DNA from: Pseudomonas citri | GTDB lineage: Bacteria > Pseudomonadota > Gammaproteobacteria > Pseudomonadales > Pseudomonadaceae | DNA: 64,000 bases | Assembly (NCBI RefSeq): GCF_025336485.1 | Contig: NZ_JAODAB010000029.1 | Location: forward strand, 1 to 64,000 | Direction of reading: 5' to 3' | Shown here: positions 1 to 11,167 of the stretch, in pieces | Numbering within the stretch: position 1 is the first letter of the stretch | Layout: every line of letters starts with the position of its first letter | Made by a program: the position numbers and the translations under genes | The notes under the pieces: model-generated | Databases searched by the model: none | Told to the model about the DNA's origin: nothing | What the model saw: only the letters and a program-made list of their open reading frames with translations

Positions 1-77
<77 letters not shown>

Positions 78-141
78 TCACATACCTGCATTTCTTTAGC
101 TGAGCCACCGCTATCGGATGATGTTGGCTATGCTGCCGCCA

Positions 142-235
142 TCGCGAGCAGGCTCGCTCCCACAATTGGATTGGGTGCACTTGAGAGAAACAGGCCGGCT
201 GTCAGGCCGCCTCGCGAGCAAGCTTTGCTCCCACA
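142..235. repeat. Two REP-type palindromes (142-164 and 212-235)
   Basis: Both copies have the form tcgcgagcA..GCTcccaca, the same orientation, about 47 bases apart. This is the short extragenic palindrome that recurs throughout the window. Small open frames crossing this stretch are read-throughs of the repeat and are not called as genes. Confidence 0.8.
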
Positions 236-261
236 GATGAATCTAGATACAGCCAGAAAAC

Positions 262-590
262 CCAGGTCGGCCGTTAGGCCGCCTCGCTTTGGCTTTTGAT
301 CCTGCTTTTGATCTTGGGGCCCCATTAACCACAAGGGCCGAACGCAGGCGTTGCGTAGTGGGCATCCCGGCATGGAGGCCGGGATAGCCGCGCTGGGCCA
401 TGGAGGGCCCTTCGCGGCGGGCCCACGGAGCAATGCCGGAGTGAGGGAACACCGAGCCTTGGCGAGGTGCCCAGTGGTGGGGCCAAGCCTTTTTTGCTTA
501 CTTTTTTTGGCGTTTGAAAAAAAGTGAGCCGCCGTCAGGGCGGAACCCTAAGCAGCCGTGACCGCAGCAACGGATATACACCCAAAACTC
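262..590. repeat. Composite intergenic repeat block, non-coding
   Basis: This 330-base stretch between the REP copies and the terminator at 601 has no convincing gene. It holds a twice-repeated cttttgatc motif, GC-rich palindromic pieces (ggccatggagggccc; gcatcccggcatggaggccgggat), then two T-rich tracts and a closing piece that reads like known P. fluorescens intergenic repeat text. Assignment to a repeat family is from memory of similar genomes and would need a genome self-comparison. Overlapping small frames of about 70-100 codons have repeat-like composition. Confidence 0.45.
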
Positions 591-600
591 GCCCCCAATA

Positions 601-631
601 AAAAACCCGCCGATCTACTCAGCGGGTTTTT
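601..631 (-). terminator. Rho-independent terminator of the purL unit
   Basis: Arms AAAAACCCGC and GCGGGTTTTT flank an 11-base loop. It lies 28 bases past the stop of the NIF3-like gene, on the strand of purL. A-tract and T-tract on both sides make it usable in either direction. Confidence 0.85.
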
Positions 632-658
632 CATTTAAGCGATCCAAGCGCAGGAAGA

Positions 659-970
659 TCAAAAGTCCTCCAACCGCCACACCTCATACGCCGGCGTCTC
701 GTAGGGATGGCTCTGTTTCAGCGCCTCCACTACTCCACGAATCAACTCATCAGCAACGACAAGCTCGACCTTCCACTCCTCGACCTGCTCAACCTGCCCC
801 GCCTCGCCAATGAACGGCTGGCTGCCGTCCAAAGGACGAAACTGGCCCAGGCCCAGCACTTGCCAGGCGCAGTGGTCATAGTCGCCGATCCGCCCACCAC
901 CGGCGGCGAATACGGCGTTCTTGACCTCGTCCACATGGCTGGCCGGGACGAAGAAGCAGAGCTTGTACAC
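659..970 (-). CDS. NIF3/YqfO-type small conserved protein
   Basis: A 103-residue protein starting MYKLCFFVPASHVDEVKNAV. It looks like the free-standing small domain related to the YqfO/NIF3 (DUF34) insert, a ferredoxin-like CutA-type fold: an N-terminal beta-alpha unit, a central GxGxIGxYxHCxW segment (about residues 25-36) and a C-terminal HPYETPAYEVWRL stretch. Such proteins are thought to bind metal or small ligands; the biochemical role is not established. It starts 4 bases after the purL stop and ends just before a strong terminator, so it is probably the last cistron of a purL transcript. Family assignment is good, function unknown. Confidence 0.85.
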   Translation of the reverse strand: MYKLCFFVPASHVDEVKNAVFAAGGGRIGDYDHCAWQVLGLGQFRPLDGSQPFIGEAGQVEQVEEWKVELVVADELIRGVVEALKQSHPYETPAYEVWRLEDF

Positions 971-974
971 GCCT

Positions 975-4871
<3,897 letters not shown>

Positions 4872-5148
4872 CTTCGGGACAGCCTCGGGAAGGGGGTGTG
4901 CTTTGAGGCCGTGCATTCTAGCCTAAACCGCCGCCGACGGCACCCGAAACGGCATACACGATGCAGGCCGAATGTCGGTCTTTGCATGAATGCCACCGTC
5001 GCGAAGGGATTGGCCTCGCCCCACCAAGATATTTTTCGCCAGTGGCAGCCCCCGCCGAGCGCCGGCCCGCACGCGTTACGGACACGTTTTGCAACCGCTA
5101 GCAGACTGGCCTTTTGCTGTCGAGATATGGTGTCAGGGGCCGTTTGCG

Positions 5149-5154
5149 TATACT
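5149..5154 (+). promoter_or_regulatory. Candidate -10 element (TATACT) of mltF
   Basis: TATACT sits only 6 bases before the mltF ATG. If used as a sigma-70 -10 element, transcription would start at or next to the A of the ATG, giving a leaderless message; no Shine-Dalgarno is visible before the ATG. No good -35 hexamer is seen at 16-18 bases, so this is weak. Confidence 0.3.
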
Positions 5155-5160
5155 GCGCAG

Positions 5161-6621
5161 ATGTTTTCCCCAACGGCTTTGCGTCCGCGATACGCCAGGT
5201 GGCTGATCGCAACCGGACTCTTCCTGGTGCTCAGTGGTTGTGTTGAGAAACCCAACACACTGGAGCGCGTAAAGGAGGATGGCGTGCTGCGGGTGGTTAC
5301 CCGAAACAGCCCCGCCACCTACTTTGAGGATCGTAACGGTGAAACCGGCTTCGAATACGAGCTGGTGAAGCGCTTCGCCGACGATTTGGGGGTGGAGCTG
5401 AAGATCGAGGCCGCCGACAACCTCGACGACCTGTTCAGCCAGATCGGCAAGCCCAACGGCCCGGTATTGGCCGCCGCCGGTTTGGTCAGCAGCGAGCAGC
5501 GCAAGAAACAGGTGCGTTTCTCCCATTCCTACCTGGAAGTCACCCCGCAGGTCATCTACCGTAACGGCCAGTCACGCCCCACCGACGCCTCAGCCCTGGC
5601 CGGCAAGAAGATCATGGTGCTCAAGGGCAGTACCCACGCCGAACAGCTGGCCCAGTTGAAACAGCAATACCCGGGCATCGAGTACGAAGAGTCCGACGCG
5701 GTGGAAGTGGTCGACCTGCTGCGCATGGTCGATGAAGGCCAGATCGACCTGACCCTGGTGGACTCCAACGAAGTGGCAATGAACCAGGTGTACTTCCCCA
5801 ACGTCCGCGTGGCCTTCGACCTGGGCGACGCCCGCAGCCAGAGCTGGGCGGTGGCGCCCGGCGAAGACAACAGCCTGCTCAACGAAATCAACGACTACCT
5901 CGACAAGGTGCAGAAGAACGGCACCCTGCAACGCCTGAAAGACCGCTACTACGGCCACGTCGATGTCCTCGGCTACATGGGCGCCACCACCTTCGCCCAG
6001 CATTTGCAGCAACGGCTGCCCAAATACGAACAGCATTTCAAGACCTACGCCAAGCAAGAGAAGGTCGACTGGCGCCTGCTGGCCGCGATCGGCTACCAGG
6101 AATCGCTGTGGCAACCGGCAGTCACCTCCAAGACCGGCGTCCGCGGCCTGATGATGCTGACCCAGAACACCGCCCAGGCCATGGGTGTGTCCAACCGCCT
6201 GGATCCGAAACAAAGCATCATGGGCGGCGCCAAGTACCTGGCGTACATGAAGGATCAACTGGACGAGAGCATCGAGGAGCCGGACCGCACCTGGTTCGCC
6301 CTGGCCGCCTATAACGTGGGCAGCGGCCACCTGGACGACGCCCGCAAGCTGGCGGCCAAGGAAGGGTTGAACCCGAACAAGTGGCTGGACGTGAAGAAGA
6401 TCCTGCCGCGCCTGTCCCAGAAACAGTGGTACAGCAAGACCCGCTACGGCTACGCCCGGGGCGGCGAGCCGGTGCATTTCGTGGCGAACATCCGTCGCTA
6501 CTACGACATCCTGACCTGGGTGACGCAACCGCAGCTCGAAGGCAACCAGGTGGCCGAGGGCAACCTGCACGTGCCGGGTATCGACAAGAGCAAGCCGAAT
6601 ACGGAAACCCCGCCGCTCTGA
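5161..6621 (+). CDS. mltF: Membrane-bound lytic murein transglycosylase F
   Basis: A 486-residue outer-membrane lipoprotein that cleaves peptidoglycan with formation of 1,6-anhydro-muramyl ends. A short N-terminal hydrophobic segment ends in the lipobox LSGC, giving lipid-modified Cys27. Residues about 35-270 are an SBP_bac_3 (periplasmic binding protein-like) regulatory domain beginning GVLRVVTRNSPATYF. Residues about 290-460 are an SLT family 1 transglycosylase domain with catalytic Glu314 in YQESLWQP and the GLMMLT and AAYNVG motifs. The start at 5161 puts the lipoprotein signal at the N-terminus; upstream in-frame ATGs would bury it. Divergent from purL. Confidence 0.95.
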   Translation: MFSPTALRPRYARWLIATGLFLVLSGCVEKPNTLERVKEDGVLRVVTRNSPATYFEDRNGETGFEYELVKRFADDLGVELKIEAADNLDDLFSQIGKPNGPVLAAAGLVSSEQRKKQVRFSHSYLEVTPQVIYRNGQSRPTDASALAGKKIMVLKGSTHAEQLAQLKQQYPGIEYEESDAVEVVDLLRMVDEGQIDLTLVDSNEVAMNQVYFPNVRVAFDLGDARSQSWAVAPGEDNSLLNEINDYLDKVQKNGTLQRLKDRYYGHVDVLGYMGATTFAQHLQQRLPKYEQHFKTYAKQEKVDWRLLAAIGYQESLWQPAVTSKTGVRGLMMLTQNTAQAMGVSNRLDPKQSIMGGAKYLAYMKDQLDESIEEPDRTWFALAAYNVGSGHLDDARKLAAKEGLNPNKWLDVKKILPRLSQKQWYSKTRYGYARGGEPVHFVANIRRYYDILTWVTQPQLEGNQVAEGNLHVPGIDKSKPNTETPPL

Positions 6622-6736
6622 CAGCCCGCCCTACCCCTCTGAGGGAATGAGCCTGCAAGCCTGTTGGGAGCCTGTGGGTCTGTGGGGAGCCTGTGGGAAC
6701 TCCCCCTGGGACACTCTCACAAGGGTTGAAAGGGGA

Positions 6737-7480
6737 TCAGGATTTAGCGGCCGCCAGGATCAGCGCTTTCATCTCCGCCACCGCCGACTTAAAGCCAACA
6801 AACAACGCATGCGCCACCAGCGCATGGCCGATGTTCAGTTCGTTGATGCCCTTGATGGCCGCTACCGCCTCGACGTTGTGGTAGTGCAAGCCATGGCCGG
6901 CGTTGACGATCAGGCCCTGGGCCAGGCCAAAGGAGACGCCGTCGGCGACCCGTTGCAACTCATCGGCCACAGCCGTCGGGGTTTCGGCATCGGCATAACG
7001 GCCTGTGTGCAGTTCGATGGCCGGGGCACCGACACGCTTGGAGGCTTCGATCTGTCGCTCGTCGGCATCGATGAACAGCGAGACCTCGGCACCGATCTTC
7101 GACAAACGCTCCACGGCCGCCCTGATCCGCGCCTCCTGCCCGGCCACGTCCAGGCCGCCTTCGGTGGTCAGCTCCTGGCGCGTCTCCGGCACCAGGCAGA
7201 TGTGCGCCGGGCGGATGCGCTCGGCGAACGCCATCATCTCCTCGGTCACGCCCATTTCGAAATTCATGCGGGTTTGCAGCACATCCTTGAGCAACAGCAC
7301 GTCGCGCTCCTGGATGTGACGACGGTCCTCACGCAAGTGCACGGTGATGCCGTCGGCACCCGCCTCTTCCGCGTCCAGCGCGGCCTTGACCGGGTCCGGG
7401 TAGCGCGTACCACGGGCTTGGCGCAGGGTGGCGACATGGTCGATGTTCACGCCGAGAAGAATGCGATTGCTGGTGCTCAC
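6737..7480 (-). CDS. pdxJ: Pyridoxine 5'-phosphate synthase
   Basis: Last ring-closing step of DXP-dependent vitamin B6 synthesis: condenses 1-deoxyxylulose 5-phosphate with 3-amino-2-oxopropyl phosphate to give pyridoxine phosphate. The 247-residue TIM barrel shows GVNIDHVATLRQARG at the N-terminus, HLREDRRHI and, near the C-terminus, NAGHGLHYHN and LNIGHALVAHALF, all family hallmarks. I chose the GTG at 7478-7480 because AGGAG lies about 7 bases upstream; the longer in-frame ATG start has no support. Last gene of the lepA-to-pdxJ run, 51 bases after recO. Confidence 0.96.
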   Translation of the reverse strand: MSTSNRILLGVNIDHVATLRQARGTRYPDPVKAALDAEEAGADGITVHLREDRRHIQERDVLLLKDVLQTRMNFEMGVTEEMMAFAERIRPAHICLVPETRQELTTEGGLDVAGQEARIRAAVERLSKIGAEVSLFIDADERQIEASKRVGAPAIELHTGRYADAETPTAVADELQRVADGVSFGLAQGLIVNAGHGLHYHNVEAVAAIKGINELNIGHALVAHALFVGFKSAVAEMKALILAAAKS

Positions 7481-7531
7481 GAAAAAGCGCTCCTGAATGG
7501 GCAGATAGTCGGCCCACAGCATACGGGTAGA

Positions 7532-8221
7532 TCAGGGCTTGCGAAACAACTCGCGACTGACCAGCGGCCGGCCACCCAGATGAACCGCCAACGCCTGGCG
7601 CATCAGCCGCTTGGCCGCCGGCAAGGCACCCGGGGCGCTCCAGTCCGCTTCGGCCATGGCCAACAGCTCGGTACCGTTGAACAGACCGGGCTGGAGCAGG
7701 TAGACCCGCTCCAGCCCGGCGTCCACTTGCAGGCGATACAAACCGTCCGCGGCGATGGGCGCGCCGTGCAGGTCGGTGTCCAGGGAAAAGCCGTAGCCCA
7801 GTTCGTCCAGCAGGCGCCATTCGAACGAACGCAGCAAGGGCTCCAACGCTCGCCCCTCGGCCAGGGCCAGCAGCGTGGCGGCGTAATGGTCGAAGAGCGC
7901 AGGATGGGGATCTTCGGCAGGCAACAGGCGGATCAGCAGCTCATTGAGGTACAGGCCGCTGAACAACGCTTCGCCGTTGAGCCAGGTGGCGACGCCGCTG
8001 CTTTCCATGCGCCCGACGTTCTTCAACTCGCCGCGCCCGCGAAATTCGACTTCCAGCGGTACGAACGGTCGCGCCAGCGTCCCGGCCTTGCCCCGAGCGC
8101 CTCGCAACACCGCCCGCAACCGTCCTTGCGGCGTCAGGAAGTCCACCAGGGCACTGCTTTCGCGGTAGGCGCGCGAATGCAGGACGTAGGCGGGTTGGGC
8201 GATGGGTTGGGTGGGGGACAT
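7532..8221 (-). CDS. recO: DNA repair protein RecO
   Basis: RecO of the RecFOR pathway: anneals complementary strands and loads RecA onto SSB-coated single-stranded DNA. The 229-residue product has the N-terminal OB-fold (PAYVLHSRAYRESSALVDFLTPQGRLRAVLRGARG) followed by the helical domain containing LLRSFEWRLLDELGYG. The start MSPTQPIAQPAYVLHSR matches the usual family N-terminus; an in-frame extension of 22 residues upstream does not. In Pseudomonas recO sits between era and pdxJ as here. The Zn-binding Cys set found in some RecO proteins is absent, as is common in Pseudomonas. Confidence 0.95.
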   Translation of the reverse strand: MSPTQPIAQPAYVLHSRAYRESSALVDFLTPQGRLRAVLRGARGKAGTLARPFVPLEVEFRGRGELKNVGRMESSGVATWLNGEALFSGLYLNELLIRLLPAEDPHPALFDHYAATLLALAEGRALEPLLRSFEWRLLDELGYGFSLDTDLHGAPIAADGLYRLQVDAGLERVYLLQPGLFNGTELLAMAEADWSAPGALPAAKRLMRQALAVHLGGRPLVSRELFRKP

Positions 8222-8276
8222 GGAGGTCGCAGCTCTCAATGAATGAGCGCAATTGTATAAAACAACCTGGAACCAA

Positions 8277-8362
8277 TGTGGGAGCAAGGCTTGCCCGCGA
8301 TGAAGTGGGTGCGGTCATTCAGAATTGCAGTGCTTGTATCGCGAGCAAGCTTTGCTCCCACC
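8277..8362. repeat. Inverted pair of REP palindromes between recO and era
   Basis: tgtgggagcaAGGCTTGCccgcga at 8277-8300 faces tcgcgagcAAGCTTTGctcccacc at 8339-8362. The two copies can pair to form a long hairpin in the era-recO transcript. A further partial copy follows at about 8363-8378. Confidence 0.8.
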
Positions 8363-8397
8363 AAGCTCGCTCTCACAATGGAACGCATCCAGAAAGA

Positions 8398-9300
8398 TCA
8401 GAGGTCGCCGTAGCCCAGCGACCGCAACGCCCGTTCATCATCGGACCAGCCGCCCTTCACCTTGACCCACAGGTTGAGCATGATCTTGGAGTCGAACAGC
8501 AGCTCCATGTCCTTGCGCGCTTCGGTGCCGATGCGCTTGATGCGCTCGCCCTTGTCGCCAATGATGATTTTCTTCTGGCCGTCACGTTCAACGAGGATCA
8601 ACGCATGGATGTGCAGGGTCTTGCCCTGTTGCTTGAACTCTTCGATCTCGACCGTGATCTGGTACGGCAGCTCGGCGCCCATCTGGCGCATGATTTTCTC
8701 GCGCACCAGCTCGGCGGCGAGGAAACGGCTGCTGCGGTCGGTGATCTGGTCTTCGGGGAAGAAATGCTCGTTTTCCGGCAGGTGTTCGGCAATCACCCGC
8801 TCCAGCGCGTCGAGATTGTGACCGTGCTGGGCAGAGATCGGGATGATCTGGGCGTTCGGCAACTGCTCCTGCAACCAGGTCAGGTGCGGCATCAGTTCAG
8901 CCTTGTCTTCGATGCGATCGGTCTTGTTCAGCGCCACGATCAACGGACCGGTCACGTACTGGACGCGTTCGAGGACCATCTGGTCTTCTTCGGTCCACTT
9001 GGTGCGATCGACCACGAAGATCACCACGTCGACGTCTTTCAACGCCGCCGAGGCGGTCTTGTTCATGTAGCGGTTCAGAGCCTTCTCGCCGCCCTTGTGC
9101 ATGCCCGGGGTGTCGACGTAGATCGCCTGCACGTCGCCTTCGGTCTTGATGCCGAGCATGTTGTGGCGGGTGGTCTGGGGCTTGCGCGAGGTGATCGCCA
9201 GCTTCTGGCCCAGGATGTGGTTCAGCAGCGTGGACTTGCCCACGTTCGGCCGGCCGACGATGGCGACATAGCCGCAGCGGGTGACGGTTGTATCAGTCAT
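8398..9300 (-). CDS. era: GTPase Era
   Basis: Essential GTPase that binds the 3' end of 16S rRNA and assists 30S maturation. The 300-residue protein carries G1 GRPNVGKS (residues 16-23), the switch I region, G3 DTPGMH, G4 NKTD and a C-terminal KH domain (about 205-290) with the conserved IIGDKGERIKRIGTEAR stretch. Two in-frame ATGs exist (9306 and 9300); GGAG lies 7 bases before the 9300 ATG and only 1 base before the other, so I use 9300. It overlaps the end of rnc by 8 bases, implying translational coupling. Confidence 0.97.
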   Translation of the reverse strand: MTDTTVTRCGYVAIVGRPNVGKSTLLNHILGQKLAITSRKPQTTRHNMLGIKTEGDVQAIYVDTPGMHKGGEKALNRYMNKTASAALKDVDVVIFVVDRTKWTEEDQMVLERVQYVTGPLIVALNKTDRIEDKAELMPHLTWLQEQLPNAQIIPISAQHGHNLDALERVIAEHLPENEHFFPEDQITDRSSRFLAAELVREKIMRQMGAELPYQITVEIEEFKQQGKTLHIHALILVERDGQKKIIIGDKGERIKRIGTEARKDMELLFDSKIMLNLWVKVKGGWSDDERALRSLGYGDL

Positions 9301-9982
9301 TGCCATTCTCCACGCCCAGGGCGATCAGTGCGGCGGCGGCAGCCACCTGTTCGGCGATGCGACGGCTTACGCCCTGGCCGCGGCTTTTTTCATTCAGCAA
9401 TACCACTTCGCACTCGACGAAGAAGGTCCGGCAATGCGGTTCGCCCTGGATGTCCACCACCTCGTAGCGCGGCAACTCGCAGCTGCGCGATTGCAGGAAT
9501 TCCTGCAGACGGGTCTTGGGGTCCTTGTTGGTGTCCACCAGCGTCAGGCTGTCGATCTCGGAGGTCAACCAGGCCAGTACGCGCTCGCGCGCCACTTCCA
9601 TGCCCGAGTCCAGGTAGATCGCGCCAATCAATGCCTCCAGGGCATCGGCCAGGATCGACTCGCGACGGAACCCGCCACTTTTCAACTCGCCGGAGCCCAG
9701 GCGCAGGTAGTCGCCCAGGTCGAAACCACGGGCCAGTACGGCCAGGGTCTCACCTTTTACCAAACGCGCGCGCAAACGCGACAACTGGCCTTCACGGGCC
9801 AATGGAAAACGCTCGAACAGCGCCTCGCCCGCCACGAAGTTGAGGATGGCATCACCGAGGAATTCCAGGCGTTCGTTGTTGCGCCCGGCAAAACTGCGGT
9901 GAGTGAGGGCCAGGAGCATCAGTTCCGGGTCCTTGAAGGTGTAACCGAGCTGACGCTCGAGACGGCTTAGAGAAACGCTCAC
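9293..9982 (-). CDS. rnc: Ribonuclease III
   Basis: Double-strand-specific endoribonuclease for rRNA processing and sRNA/mRNA turnover. The 229-residue product has the RNase III signature RNNERLEFLGDAILN near residues 34-48, the second acidic cluster ALEALIGAIYLDSG, and a C-terminal dsRNA-binding domain (about 155-225) with KTRLQEFLQ. The start is GTG. It overlaps the stop of a short upstream frame as GTGA, a typical coupling arrangement, although the gene that should precede it appears to be lost. Confidence 0.96.
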   Translation of the reverse strand: MSVSLSRLERQLGYTFKDPELMLLALTHRSFAGRNNERLEFLGDAILNFVAGEALFERFPLAREGQLSRLRARLVKGETLAVLARGFDLGDYLRLGSGELKSGGFRRESILADALEALIGAIYLDSGMEVARERVLAWLTSEIDSLTLVDTNKDPKTRLQEFLQSRSCELPRYEVVDIQGEPHCRTFFVECEVVLLNEKSRGQGVSRRIAEQVAAAAALIALGVENGND

Positions 9983-10098
9983 GGCTTACCCACGCTGAGT
10001 TCGTGGCTGGATTCCACCGCTGCGGCCATGGGGCGCCGCTGGCTTGGGACAATTAACGCTGTGTTCAAAAATAACGTCCTGACTATCGTTGGCGCCTT
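9979..10098 (-). other. Orphan reading-frame tail before rnc
   Basis: In the minus strand an open frame runs out of the palindromic element and ends SSHELSVGKP with its TGA overlapping the rnc GTG start as GTGA. That overlap is what one expects of a genuine upstream cistron. In Pseudomonas a small DUF4845 gene normally occupies this slot; only this unrecognised tail remains, so it may be its remnant. The nearest ATG in frame lies inside the repeat element. No function is claimed. Confidence 0.3.
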
Positions 10099-10259
10099 AG
10101 GGTTTGTACGAAAAGTGCCTGCGCGGCGATCATGCTGCGTTGAAAACAGGCTCGGAATGCTCATTTACAATCAGTAAAGTCGGGCGCGACCCCGGCCGTT
10201 CCTCGCCTGTTTTCGCCTTGCCTGATCGCTGCTCGGCGACTTTTCATATAAACCCTAGC
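10099..10259. repeat. MITE-like imperfect palindrome, about 160 bp
   Basis: The left arm (10099-10160) and the reverse complement of the right arm (10195-10259) align over about 60 bases: both start TAGGGTTT, then gAAAAGT, then GCGATCA, then GAAAACAGGC. The centre holds a small palindrome tttac-aatca-gtaaa (10164-10178). It lies between lepB and rnc. Long inverted repeats with no transposase fit a non-autonomous MITE-type element or a mobile REP-like unit. Minus and plus open frames inside it are not believed to be genes. Confidence 0.75.
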
Positions 10260-10277
10260 AGGCTCCAGAAATGCATT

Positions 10278-10300
10278 CGGCGCTGTGTTCAACAGCGCCG
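10278..10300 (-). terminator. Hairpin directly after lepB
   Basis: Perfect 9-bp arms CGGCGCTGT and ACAGCGCCG with a 5-base loop, 7 bases past the lepB stop. No T-run follows on the minus strand, so it may be a pause or mRNA-stabilising hairpin and not a full terminator. Confidence 0.55.
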
Positions 10301-10307
10301 TGTGTGA

Positions 10308-11162
10308 TTACTTGATCAGGCCGACCCGCGAGAAATTCGGCAGGTGGCCAAGTTTGGGCTCCGGCCAGCTCATCCAGACCGCGAAGGCCTTGCCGACGAT
10401 ATTGCGGTCGGGAACCATGCCCAGCAGGTCCTTGGGAATGTTCGGATCATCCCAGTAGCGGCTGTCGTTGGAGTTGTCGCGGTTGTCGCCCATCATGAAA
10501 TAGTGCCCCGCCGGCACGGTCCACGAGTGGTCCGGCGTTGCGCGGTAGCGGCTCATTTCCTTGCGGATCAGGTGTTCGACCGTGCCGAGTTTTTCCTTGT
10601 AGAGTTCCGCGCTGCCCAACGTGCCCGGTTCGGAGCCGAGCAGTTGTTCGGCGACCGACTCACCGTTGACGAACAGGCGCTTGTCGGCGGTGTAGCGGAT
10701 CGTGTCGCCCGGCAGGCCGACGACACGCTTGATGTAGTTGACGTTCGGGTCGCTCGGGTAGCGGAACACCATGACATCGCCGCGTTGCGGATCACCGATC
10801 TCGATGACCTTCTTGTCGATCACCGGCAGGCGGATCCCATAGGAAAACTTGTTCACCAGGATGAAATCGCCCACGTCCAGGGTCGGCTTCATCGAACCGG
10901 ACGGGATCTGGAACGGCTCCACCAGGAACGAGCGCAGCACCAGCACGATGAACAGTACCGGGAAGAAGGACTTACCGTACTCGACCAGCAGCGGTTCCTT
11001 GTTGAGCTTTTCGACCACCAGGCCATCCGGCTGGCTGACGCTGCCCTGATAAGAGGCGATGGCCGCCCGGCGCCGCGGCGCCAGGAACAACAGATCAAGC
11101 AACGCCAACAGGCCGCAGACGAACACGGCAATAACCAGCAACAGCGGGAAATTTAGCGACAT
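10308..11162 (-). CDS. lepB: Signal peptidase I
   Basis: Inner-membrane type I signal peptidase that removes signal peptides from exported proteins. The 284-residue protein has two N-terminal membrane segments (about 5-28 and 66-82), catalytic Ser90 in PSGSMKPTL and general-base Lys145 in NYIKRVVGLPGD, plus box E GDNRDNSNDSRYWG-like text (MMGDNRDNSNDSRYW). ATG start at 11162, 5 bases after the lepA stop, so the two are cotranscribed as in most gamma-proteobacteria. Confidence 0.97.
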   Translation of the reverse strand: MSLNFPLLLVIAVFVCGLLALLDLLFLAPRRRAAIASYQGSVSQPDGLVVEKLNKEPLLVEYGKSFFPVLFIVLVLRSFLVEPFQIPSGSMKPTLDVGDFILVNKFSYGIRLPVIDKKVIEIGDPQRGDVMVFRYPSDPNVNYIKRVVGLPGDTIRYTADKRLFVNGESVAEQLLGSEPGTLGSAELYKEKLGTVEHLIRKEMSRYRATPDHSWTVPAGHYFMMGDNRDNSNDSRYWDDPNIPKDLLGMVPDRNIVGKAFAVWMSWPEPKLGHLPNFSRVGLIK

Positions 11163-11167
11163 AAGAC

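Noticed and set aside
128..452. Small frames of 69 and 101 codons at the left end
   Set aside because: They read through REP copies and the intergenic repeat block; the peptide text (e.g. FICGSKACS) is the translated REP.
8277..8362. Possible CRISPR-like array
   Set aside because: Copies are inverted pairs of a palindrome with variable gaps, not direct repeats with uniform spacers.
10104..10307. 67-codon plus-strand frame within the palindromic element
   Set aside because: Composed of repeat arms; equivalent frames arise wherever such palindromes occur.
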